Positions 42,528 through 50,198 of a stretch of 51,508 nt of DNA are shown piece after piece; the first letter of the stretch is position 1; each line of letters starts with the position of its first letter. A program made the translations under genes and the position numbers. Origin of the DNA: Micromonospora foliorum (GTDB lineage Bacteria; Actinomycetota; Actinomycetes; Mycobacteriales; Micromonosporaceae); the NCBI RefSeq assembly GCF_022229015.1, contig NZ_JAKKFF010000571.1, positions 9 through 51,516 on the forward strand. The letters run 5' to 3'. Below the pieces are notes generated by a model. That model saw only the letters and a list, made by a program, of their open reading frames with translations. It ran no database searches and had not been told where the DNA came from.

Positions 42528-43232
42528 CTACGCCGATACCGAGAGGTTGGTGTGGACGGCCTTCCGAAGCCGCGCCAACCACAGCGGCGGCAGCGGCTGC
42601 GGGTCGCCCAGCGGACGCAAGTAGGCTCGGCGGTAGCGCGCCTGCTCGGTGTCCTGCCATAGCTGAGCGGTTCGTGCGACAGCAGCAGTCACTGCCAGAG
42701 CCGTCGCCGCGACCTGCGAGGCTGAGGCGAACCGGTCCTTGGCGGCCCACGTGGCTAGGTGCTCCTGGCTCGGCAACTGCGTGGCCCATGCGAGCGGAGC
42801 AATCTTCGATTTGACGCGCGTTCTGTGCTGCTCCACCGCGATCGAGTAGGAGGACCGATGCTCCCTGATTTCTTCGAGCAAATCAGGGAGGGCGAGGATG
42901 GTGCCCTCAAGCTTTGAGAGCAGTTCGGCCGGGACGACTTCGGCAACCCTGGCGAGAACACCGACGGGTGTCTCGCGATCCCAGTCGATCAGACATCGGT
43001 CCTGCAAGTTCCACATGATTCGACGAAGTTGCTCTGGTTCTCGTTCGATCTCGTCAAGACGGACTACCCATGCTCCGCCAGCTACTCCGGTGGGCCCGAG
43101 GCGCCACACCGCCAAGGCATCGCCACCGCCGCTGTCGGGGCCGACGGCCAGAACCGCATGGCCGCGCACACCGGGCACGTAGTCGATTGGTATGGACAGC
43201 TCGTTTTCGGACACCTCCACGCCGATGCTCAT
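42528..43232 (-). CDS. Uncharacterised cassette protein (DUF6218-like)
   Basis: This 234-aa protein begins MSIGVEVSENELSIPIDYVPGVRGHAVLAVGPDSGGGDALAVWRLG, a beta-rich start I tentatively link to DUF6218 from memory. The second half is helical (VARVAEVVPAELLSKLEGTILALPDLLEEIREHRSSY; FASASQVAATALAVTAAVARTAQLW). No catalytic motif is seen. GAGG 6 bp before ATG 43232 fixes the start. It is the first gene of the three-gene cassette; the 258-bp upstream gap has no other gene. Confidence 0.7.
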   Translation of the reverse strand: MSIGVEVSENELSIPIDYVPGVRGHAVLAVGPDSGGGDALAVWRLGPTGVAGGAWVVRLDEIEREPEQLRRIMWNLQDRCLIDWDRETPVGVLARVAEVVPAELLSKLEGTILALPDLLEEIREHRSSYSIAVEQHRTRVKSKIAPLAWATQLPSQEHLATWAAKDRFASASQVAATALAVTAAVARTAQLWQDTEQARYRRAYLRPLGDPQPLPPLWLARLRKAVHTNLSVSA

Positions 43233-43490
43233 GCACGTCCTCAATCCTCGACAGTGGAATGACCAACGTAATAGGTCCCGAGGACAACGGAAGTCAGCTA
43301 TTTGGCCCAAGTTGCCGTCCGGACCGCACATCGAATCGGCACTGCTGTCGGCTCTCGCCGGATGCCCGATGTCCGAACGGCTCCTAATAGCAGACACCGG
43401 CCTGTTGTGGCTGTACAAGGGATCCGGCAATATGCGGGACCGTTCTCTTTGGCATCGGGCTCACCGCGCGGCCGGGCGCCCGCAGACCGG

Positions 43491-44738
43491 TCACCGAGTT
43501 AGGCCGACCAGCGTCGCCAGTCGCGCCACGCCGGCCGGCGCCGGGTTCGCGCGGGCGATCTCGGCGATCACGGTACGCGCCAACGGCCGGCACCGGACCT
43601 CAGCCGGCGCGACGCTGTCCGCGTCCACCAGGGCTCGTGCGGCCCCGCGCAGGTCACCCACCTGGAGGTACGCCCGCGCGACATCGACTAGGTACGCGCC
43701 CCGATGCTCGGCTGGCAACCGCCGCCACGCCTCCCGCCGAATCACGGTCGGGTGCCGGTGCAGCGCCTCGTCGGCGTCACCCCGTTGCGCCGCTGACAGC
43801 ACCCGAGCCAGGTCGACGGCGATCGGCCCGAAGCCGGTGCGGTGCGTGTCGTCGTACCCCCGAAGGTTGGCAGCGACCCCGGCGGCCCGGTCGGTCAGCT
43901 CGTCGGCGCGGCGAGCGTCGCCGCAGCCGGCAGCGGCCAGAGCGGCCTGGACCAGCAGCGTCCCGCCCACGGCCCACTCCCCCGCCGACCACCCCCGGCC
44001 CTCGCGGTCATGGGGTTGGCGGGTGGTTCGGTCTCCATCCGGCCCGCCAACCTCATGATTACCGAAGCCGGATGGGGTCGGGTCGGGGGTGGGCGGGAGG
44101 ATGCGGTTCGCGGCGGTGAGGGCCGCGGTCAGGGCCAGGCGGTCGCGGTTTGACGCGCGGAGCGCCTGGGCGACCGAGATGGCCGCCGTTGCCGCCAGGA
44201 GCGTGTCATCGCCGGCGGCGGCCATCGCCCGGTCGGCGGCCAGCCACCCGAGGTCGGCCTCGCCGAGCTTCACCAGCAGCGACGAGGTGATCCGGTACGC
44301 CTGTACCCGCAACTCTGGTGTCTGCGCGCCCTGGACGGCGTCGAGCAGACCCGGCAACAACCGCACCAACTGCCCGTAGTGCGCGTGCTGGTAGCTCAAC
44401 CAGGCGTACCCGAGCTGTCTTCTTAGTTCTTCCGGCGGCTGGGCCGGGGCCTGCGGGGTGTCGTAGCGGGCGAGAGCCGCCCGGACGTCGTCCACCCCGT
44501 CCGGCGTGCCGGCAGGCGTTGGCCGCTGCTGGCCGAGCAGCACCTCCGGGTCGACCCGCAGGACGTGGGCCAGCTCCTGGATCACCGAGTACCGGTCCAG
44601 GGCGCGCACGCCCCGCTCCACCTTGTCCACCCAACTCTTCGACCTCCGCAGCCGGTCCGCGAGCATCTGCTGCGTCATCGACCGCCGCACCCGCCAACGG
44701 GCCACGCGGCGACCGATCGGCACGTCATCGTTGGTCAC
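43491..44738 (-). CDS. XRE-family regulator with TPR-like C terminus
   Basis: The 415-aa protein has an XRE helix-turn-helix at about 5-65 (GRRVARWRVRRSMTQQMLADRLRRSKSWVDKVERGVRALDRYSVIQEL). A long helical TPR-like region to the C terminus (LVDVARAYLQVGDLRGAARALVDA) is the form seen in streptomycete regulators linked to differentiation. GTG 44738 is preferred over an open frame to 44852. Its start is overlapped by a 53-aa gene (stop 44725). The middle carries a 34-residue insert from TPDPTPSGF to GRGW, encoded by a palindromic repeat element. Its C-terminal 286 bp is duplicated at 40319. Confidence 0.85.
   Translation of the reverse strand: MTNDDVPIGRRVARWRVRRSMTQQMLADRLRRSKSWVDKVERGVRALDRYSVIQELAHVLRVDPEVLLGQQRPTPAGTPDGVDDVRAALARYDTPQAPAQPPEELRRQLGYAWLSYQHAHYGQLVRLLPGLLDAVQGAQTPELRVQAYRITSSLLVKLGEADLGWLAADRAMAAAGDDTLLAATAAISVAQALRASNRDRLALTAALTAANRILPPTPDPTPSGFGNHEVGGPDGDRTTRQPHDREGRGWSAGEWAVGGTLLVQAALAAAGCGDARRADELTDRAAGVAANLRGYDDTHRTGFGPIAVDLARVLSAAQRGDADEALHRHPTVIRREAWRRLPAEHRGAYLVDVARAYLQVGDLRGAARALVDADSVAPAEVRCRPLARTVIAEIARANPAPAGVARLATLVGLTR
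44008..44058. repeat. Palindromic repeat inserted in XRE gene
   Basis: TCATGGGGTTGGCGGG (44008-44023) and CCCGCCAACCTCATGA (44043-44058) form a 16-bp inverted repeat with one mismatch, followed by a G-rich tract (44074-44097). Both parts resemble the element at 30824-30959 (shared TCATGGxGTTG core, then G runs). It is in frame inside the XRE gene. Confidence 0.75.
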
Positions 44739-44886
44739 GCCGCCACCGCCGGTCCGGGACCGCACGGGTCGTGTCCTCCACGGGTACGCGCTCCGCCTCA
44801 GCCTGCGCCAGAAGACGCTGCTTGGCAGCCTCCCGCTCGGCGGCTTCCCCATTGCTCTCCGGAGCGTTGTCGTCTTGACCGCTCAT
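44725..44886 (-). CDS. Small hydrophilic protein upstream of XRE gene
   Basis: A 53-aa open frame too short for default ORF finding. Its start ATG 44886 is preceded by GGAGGAGG, one of the strongest ribosome sites in the window. It reads MSGQDDNAPESNGEAAEREA and continues with a charged helix (KQRLLAQAEAERVPV) and a basic end (DRRWRRDQR). It overlaps the XRE start by 14 bases, so translation coupling is likely. I know no function; such short acidic-then-basic peptides often precede XRE/TPR genes in actinomycetes. Confidence 0.7.
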   Translation of the reverse strand: MSGQDDNAPESNGEAAEREAAKQRLLAQAEAERVPVEDTTRAVPDRRWRRDQR

Positions 44887-45017
44887 CCCCGCCTCCTCCC
44901 ATAGAGGCCTAGCGGTTGATGCTCAAGATTCGATCACCGCCGCACCAGGCCACGGGACGTGCTTGCGTCCCGAAACCGGACAGTAGGGCGGATTGGTGAT
45001 GCGGTGATTACTGGCAG

Positions 45018-46208
45018 TTATGCGGCCAGGTTGACGCCGATGCGGCCGGCGAGCAGGCGTAGCTCGTCGGGGATGGCTCGGCGTTGCGCGCGCTGCGCCA
45101 GCGTCACCACGGCATCGCGGGCTAGGGGGTTGATGGCGAACGGGATCGGTGCTGCCCGCTCGGCCTGCACGAATGCGGCGAGGGCCTCAACGTCTCGGCG
45201 GCCGCCGTCCGCCAGGGCGCGGCCGAGGTCGAGCCAGTAGGACTGCTGGCGGATCGACGCTGCGAGCACCTGCGGTCGGACCGTTCGAGACAGCTCAATG
45301 ACCCGGCCGGACTCACCCTGCTCGGCCGCAATGGACATCTCCCACAACCCAACATTGGTCGGGCCGAACCCACAGCCGTTGAAGCCGGCCCCGTCGACGG
45401 GATCCCCGAGCGTTGCGGCCTCGCGCGCCGCCTCGGCAAGGTGATCGCGAGCTACATCGAAGCGACCGCTGACTGTCGACGTCAACGCGGCCGAGAGATG
45501 GAGCTGTCCGAGCATCTGCCGCACCCGCTCGTCGGCGGCGTCAGCTTGCAGCTCGATCAGTGACCGGTCGGCGGCACGGGCTGCGACCGGTGCGGACTCG
45601 ATTGGCAGGCTCTGTGCATAGGCGAAGCGAGACGCCGCGATCCACGCCGGGTCTTCGGTGTCTTCGGCGACCGCCCCAGCGAGCCGGGCGGCGTTAAGGG
45701 CCAGGTGGCGGTAGCCGAGGTTCCGCAGGCAGGTGGCGGCTTGATAGGCGACCTGGACGAGCACGCTGCCGCCCACGGCGGCGGCTTCAAGCAGGAGGTT
45801 GGGCAGCATACGAGCCATCGCCGGGTAGTTGCACGAGGTGCGGAGCTGCTCGGCGCGGGCGATCTCGGCGGCTAGGCGCTCTGCCGCGTAGGTCGACCGG
45901 CGACGCTCGCCGTCCTCGATCTCGATCAGGGCTGACCAGATCGCCGGCACGCACTCGGCGGCGCTCTCGCGAGCCGGATCGCCGGACTCTGTGCCCTGGC
46001 CGAGCAGGTCAGCCACCGTAACCTGGAGAGCGGCCGCAAGGGCGACCAGAGTGGAGCGGCGGTCAATGGTCTTCCGACCCGACTCGACCTGCGACACGTA
46101 GGACTGGGTGACGCCAGCGAGCCCAGCGAGGACTGCCTGAGTCATGCCTCCACGGCGCATCCGCCAATACCGGATCCTGGCTCCGATGGTGTGCGGCTTC
46201 GTCACCAT
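45018..46208 (-). CDS. XRE-family regulator with helical C-terminal domain
   Basis: The 396-aa protein has an N-terminal XRE helix-turn-helix (about 8-66: IGARIRYWRMRRGGMTQAVLAGLAGVTQSYVSQVESGRKTIDRRSTLVALAAAL). A long TPR-like part follows (YQAATCLRNLGYRHLALNAARLAGAVAEDTEDP; DHLAEAAREAATLGDP), ending with RRAIPDELRLLAGRIGVNLAA. It is a second, distinct member of the actinomycete XRE/TPR group. ATG 46208 is favoured over an open frame reaching 46394. It is divergent from the HEPN-ATPase gene at 46583 and may control it. Confidence 0.88.
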   Translation of the reverse strand: MVTKPHTIGARIRYWRMRRGGMTQAVLAGLAGVTQSYVSQVESGRKTIDRRSTLVALAAALQVTVADLLGQGTESGDPARESAAECVPAIWSALIEIEDGERRRSTYAAERLAAEIARAEQLRTSCNYPAMARMLPNLLLEAAAVGGSVLVQVAYQAATCLRNLGYRHLALNAARLAGAVAEDTEDPAWIAASRFAYAQSLPIESAPVAARAADRSLIELQADAADERVRQMLGQLHLSAALTSTVSGRFDVARDHLAEAAREAATLGDPVDGAGFNGCGFGPTNVGLWEMSIAAEQGESGRVIELSRTVRPQVLAASIRQQSYWLDLGRALADGGRRDVEALAAFVQAERAAPIPFAINPLARDAVVTLAQRAQRRAIPDELRLLAGRIGVNLAA

Positions 46209-46582
46209 GCCTTCGCCACCCTCCAGGTAGAGGACCAGGACAGCGGCGACGCCGCGCTGCCCCGCAGGTTGGACGGTACACCGAAAGGGCGTCCTAGTGA
46301 TGACGCAGTGCCCCGAGAAGCGTCGCGACAAGTCTGGCCCTTCATCGACGCCCGTTCGAAGTACGCAGGCTGGAAGATGCCCGCTTCCCGCCAAGCGGTG
46401 AGCGAGGTGGCCGGCGGACGGATCGGGCTTGAAGTTATCGCTTCGAGTTCACGGTACGGAGCTGCTTCAATGTGCCTCTGCGCGATGGCGAAGGCACTAG
46501 CCCATTCAACGCCAGAAGCGCCAGGTTCCCTCATGTCCGCTAGGTTGCTAGATTGACCGGCAGGATCTGGAGAGGCGGACTG
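46209..46582. other. 374-bp divergent intergenic region
   Basis: This gap lies between the divergent XRE gene and the ATPase gene. No convincing frame, repeat or RNA was seen. GC content falls across it towards the ATPase gene. TTGCTAGATTGACC near 46545-46558 may be part of the ATPase promoter. Confidence 0.5.
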
Positions 46583-48259
46583 ATGAAGATTCAAGAGATA
46601 AAGATCAGAAGCTTGCGTGGTATTGCGGAAATTCTGACGGTGCCGCTTCATGAAAAGAATGGCGGACCAGCTCAAACAACTCTGATATTCGGCGACAATG
46701 GGGCCGGAAAGTCGTCGATCGTCGATGCCATAGAGTTTTTGATCCGCGGCCAGGTTAGCCGTCGGGGAGTAGGCGGGAGGAAGCAGCGCAAAGAGTTGCG
46801 GAATTTGTTCCTGGATGTACCTCCAGCGGTAATAGCGAAAACCGATTCGGGGTTGCTTTTGGCGAGGGGGGACGTGAAGGGGGTGGAGGAAGCAAAAATT
46901 CTCAAGGGTCGCTCCACCCCTGAAGGGATTGGCAGTTGGCCGGTTGCCATTAGGAGGCAAGACGTCGAGGAATTTTGGCGAGTTAACGATGATCGACGAT
47001 TAGAGTTTTTTTACGACTACTTCCTTCCTGCCGGCAGTTCCTTCGCGGACGAACACCGTCGCGCCGAAGCCATACGCCTTCACGAAGAGGCTGTCGATGA
47101 TCACCTCTTGGCTCTAGACCGGCTTGAACCCTACTTGGGCGTCTGGCGAGGCGACATTCCAGAACATGTAGGCGCAATTAAAGCTTTCAGGGCAGTGTTA
47201 ATGCGACAGAACGGCCTCAGGAAGGAAGAGCGCAAAGAACTCGAATACTTAGTCGACGACTTCGAGTTCACCCTAATCCAGAGGAATCATGCTTCAGGCG
47301 CGGCTCAGGCGGCCCGAAACGCACAGACCATCGACTTAGAGGGTGTCGCTGCTGCGCTGGACTCGATTTCAGGCGCGGTGGCTGAAGACTTCCGCTGCAC
47401 GACTGGCCTAAACTGGCTGTCGAACGTGGCCTTTCATGTGTCCAACGACGGTCGCCTAAGCGTTGACCTGATCACCACCGACGGTAGGGTATGCGATCCG
47501 CGCGACATTCTAAGCGAAGCGTATCTTGATCTTTTAGCACTAATGGTGATCATGGACCTGCACCTTGCGCTCGCAAAAGGAACCGAACGTCGCTTCGTCG
47601 CGCTCGATGATGTCTTTCAGTCAGTTGATGCCCCGCTGCGCCAGAGAGCGCTCGAGCACATTGTATCTAGATTCGAGGGATGGCAGCTCATAATCACCCT
47701 ACACGACGGGCTTTGGCTCAAGGCAACTACTAAGATCTTTGAGGGGGCTCCTTCAATCCGCGTCCTTCGGATCCGCAACAGAGGCCACGGCGCGAGCCCG
47801 GCGATACTTGATGAACGCATAGGACCTCTCGCGGATGTCGAAGGTTGCATTGCCGACAACTCCCGCCCAGTTCCCCTGTCAATGGCGGCAGGGCGAGCAC
47901 TCGAGTCGCTTTGCCACGAACTGTCATTTTCTTGGAAGGTGGCTGTACAGAGGCCCTTGCGGGATGAGTACAAGCTTTCGTACCTTTGGAGAATATTACA
48001 GCCCGTGCTTGAGCGAAGTTCAGACCCAGCGCTCAGACAAGCATCCTTAAGGCTAAAAACCACTCAATTTATTCGGAACGAAGCTGCACACCCAAATGAA
48101 ACTGCAGAATCGCTTACCGACGCTGAAGCACGCCAGTTCGCTGATGATGTCCGTACGCTATGGCACCGCCTTTCGTGTCAGCGTTGCCAACGCCTCGTGA
48201 GGAGTCCTCAAGAGTCTGGCCCGTGGGCACTGCAGAAGAGCTGCGGCCACTCCGACTAA
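46583..48259 (+). CDS. SMC/RecF-like ATPase with C-terminal HEPN-like motif and Cys-rich end
   Basis: The 558-aa protein has RecF/AAA_23-type ATPase halves. Walker A is GDNGAGKSS (37-45), a degenerate signature LSEAYLDLLAL lies at 310-320, Walker B is FVALDDVFQSVDA (338-350), and the H-loop is ITLHD (His374). The hinge coiled coil is short (about 155-255). The C terminus (about 430-530) is helical and contains RNEAAH (Arg498, His503), an R-x4-H HEPN signature. Cys532, Cys535, Cys554 and His556 then suggest a zinc knuckle. ATG 46583 has GGAGAGG upstream. Its lower GC than its neighbours points to transfer. A phage-defence role is inference. Confidence 0.82.
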   Translation: MKIQEIKIRSLRGIAEILTVPLHEKNGGPAQTTLIFGDNGAGKSSIVDAIEFLIRGQVSRRGVGGRKQRKELRNLFLDVPPAVIAKTDSGLLLARGDVKGVEEAKILKGRSTPEGIGSWPVAIRRQDVEEFWRVNDDRRLEFFYDYFLPAGSSFADEHRRAEAIRLHEEAVDDHLLALDRLEPYLGVWRGDIPEHVGAIKAFRAVLMRQNGLRKEERKELEYLVDDFEFTLIQRNHASGAAQAARNAQTIDLEGVAAALDSISGAVAEDFRCTTGLNWLSNVAFHVSNDGRLSVDLITTDGRVCDPRDILSEAYLDLLALMVIMDLHLALAKGTERRFVALDDVFQSVDAPLRQRALEHIVSRFEGWQLIITLHDGLWLKATTKIFEGAPSIRVLRIRNRGHGASPAILDERIGPLADVEGCIADNSRPVPLSMAAGRALESLCHELSFSWKVAVQRPLRDEYKLSYLWRILQPVLERSSDPALRQASLRLKTTQFIRNEAAHPNETAESLTDAEARQFADDVRTLWHRLSCQRCQRLVRSPQESGPWALQKSCGHSD

Positions 48260-48473
48260 CTATGGCTACGCACGATCTGTTGCTTCTTCCACTCCTAAGC
48301 AGGTCTGCGGGAAGGTGATCAATCAGATTGTCGATCTCCCAAGCATGAGGCAACACAACAACAGCAGGTGAAAGGCGCGCAGTTGTCACCTTCGCTCATC
48401 AACGGATCCCACCGCGGGCCGCCCATACTGCGCGCCTGGATGCGAGCGACATGGCGGTTGAGCACCCGCTCGT

Positions 48474-50198
48474 TCAGAGCGCCACGATCGCCGCAGTCTC
48501 CGCAGGCAGCTGGATCCGGTCCCGCATCACCGTGACCCCCTCCCCCGTAGCCAGCAGCACCCGCCGAGCCACCCCAGGCAGCGACACCCCCTGCCCCCGC
48601 CCAGCCAGGTTCGCCACCACGAGCGTGTCCCCCCGCCGCATCACCAGGAACTGGTCCCCGTGCTGCACAGAAACCGCACTCAACCGAGGATCCGAGAGAT
48701 CAGGAAGAGACCGACGCAGCGCGATCAACCGCTGGTAGAACGCCAACATCTCCCGATGCTCAGGCTTGTCCAGCTCCGCCCAGTCCAACCGCGACCGCAC
48801 GAACGTCTCCGGGTCCTGCGGATCCGGCACGTCCCCCTCCGGCCACCCGTGCGCGGCGAACTCCCGCCGCCGCCCGGTCCGCACCGCGGAGGCCAACTCC
48901 GGCTCCGGGTGCGACGTGAAGAACTGCCACGGCGTAGAGGCAGCCCACTCCTCCCCCATGAACAACATGGGAGTGAACGGCGCCGTCAGCAGCAACGTAG
49001 CCCCAACACGGAGCAGCGAGGGCGACAGCGAAGCCGAGATCCGATCCCCGGTAGCCCGGTTCCCGATCTGGTCGTGGTTCTGTAGGTACGCCACGAACCG
49101 GTGCCCCGGCACCCGAGGATCAACAGGCCGCCCGTGGTGCCGGTTCCGGAAGCTCGACCAGGTGCCCGCGTGGAAGAACCCGCCGGTCAACACGTCCGAC
49201 AGCGTCTCCAGGGAGCCGAAGTCACCGTAGTACCCCTGCCGCTCCCCCGTCAGCAACGTGTGCAGGGCGTGGTGCGCGTCGTCGTTCCACTGGGCGTGCA
49301 GCCCGAACCCACCCGCCTCGCGCGGCGTGATGACCCGCGGGTCGTTGAGGTCGGATTCGGCGATCAGCGACAGCGGCCGACCCAGGTGCGTCGACAGGGA
49401 CTCGACGGAAATCGCCAGCTCTTCCAAGATAGGAACGGCCCGCGAGTCGTGCAGCGCGTGCACAGCATCCAACCGCAGCCCGTCGACGTGGTAGTCGCGC
49501 AGCCACATGAGCACGCTGTCGATGATGTAGCGGCGTACCTCGTCGGAGTGCGGGCCGTCCAGGTTGATCGAGCGACCCCAGGTGTTGCTCTGCTCGGCGA
49601 GGTAGGGCCCGAACCGCGGCGCGTAGGCCCCGGAGGGCCCGAAATGGTTGTAGACAACGTCGAGGATCACCCCCAGACCGCGAGCGTGGGCGGCGTCGAC
49701 GAACCGTTTCAGGCCGTCGGGGCCGCCGTAGGGCTCGTGTGGGGCGTACCAGCAGACGCCGTCGTACCCCCAGTTGTGTTCGCCGTTGAACGCGTTGACC
49801 GGGAGCAGCTCGATCAGGTCGACGCCCAGCGACACCAGGTGGTCGAGGCGGTCGATGGCCGCGTCGAAGGTGCCTTCCGGGGTGAAGGTGCCGATGTGCA
49901 GCTCGTAGAGGATGCTGCCGGGCAGTTGCCGGCCGGTCCACGCGCTGTCGGACCACGCGAACTCGGCGTGGTCGTAGCGGCGGCTCGGCCCGTGCACCCC
50001 CGCAGGCTGCCACGGTGACCGGGGGTCGGGCAGTGGGGTTTCGTCGTCGTTCAGCAGAAAGGAGTAGTCGAGGCCGGCGTCGGGCACCTCGACCCGCCAC
50101 CAGCCGTCGGCGGCGGCGCGCATCTCGTGGTCGGTGTCGTCGGCCAGGCGCAGCCGCACCCGCTCGGCGTCTGGCGCCCACACGCTGAATTCGGTCAT
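48474..50198 (-). CDS. treZ: Malto-oligosyltrehalose trehalohydrolase
   Basis: The 574-aa GH13 enzyme releases trehalose from the maltooligosyl-trehalose made by TreY. It has an N-terminal E-set domain (FSVWAPDAERVRLRL) and the catalytic barrel: YELHIGTFTPEGTFDAAI, GYDGVCWYAPHEPYGGP and VILDVVYNHFGPSGAY. The nucleophile Asp is in GLRLDAVHAL and the acid Glu in LIAESDLNDPR; LQNHDQIGNRA follows. The C-terminal beta domain ends QLPAETAAIVAL. The ATG at 50196-50198 overlaps the treY stop (ATGA), so the two are coupled. The TreY-TreZ route makes trehalose from glycogen, linking to the debranching enzyme at 9540. Confidence 0.96.
   Translation of the reverse strand: MTEFSVWAPDAERVRLRLADDTDHEMRAAADGWWRVEVPDAGLDYSFLLNDDETPLPDPRSPWQPAGVHGPSRRYDHAEFAWSDSAWTGRQLPGSILYELHIGTFTPEGTFDAAIDRLDHLVSLGVDLIELLPVNAFNGEHNWGYDGVCWYAPHEPYGGPDGLKRFVDAAHARGLGVILDVVYNHFGPSGAYAPRFGPYLAEQSNTWGRSINLDGPHSDEVRRYIIDSVLMWLRDYHVDGLRLDAVHALHDSRAVPILEELAISVESLSTHLGRPLSLIAESDLNDPRVITPREAGGFGLHAQWNDDAHHALHTLLTGERQGYYGDFGSLETLSDVLTGGFFHAGTWSSFRNRHHGRPVDPRVPGHRFVAYLQNHDQIGNRATGDRISASLSPSLLRVGATLLLTAPFTPMLFMGEEWAASTPWQFFTSHPEPELASAVRTGRRREFAAHGWPEGDVPDPQDPETFVRSRLDWAELDKPEHREMLAFYQRLIALRRSLPDLSDPRLSAVSVQHGDQFLVMRRGDTLVVANLAGRGQGVSLPGVARRVLLATGEGVTVMRDRIQLPAETAAIVAL

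Noticed and set aside
40319..43786. Integrative element with att sites
   Set aside because: No integrase or excisionase gene, and the 286-bp repeats are diverged coding sequence, not short identical att cores.
48114..48389. 91-aa minus-strand frame at the end of the HEPN-ATPase gene
   Set aside because: Overlaps the real gene's 3' end, lacks a ribosome site and has no recognised similarity. The remaining 214 bp before treZ show nothing else.
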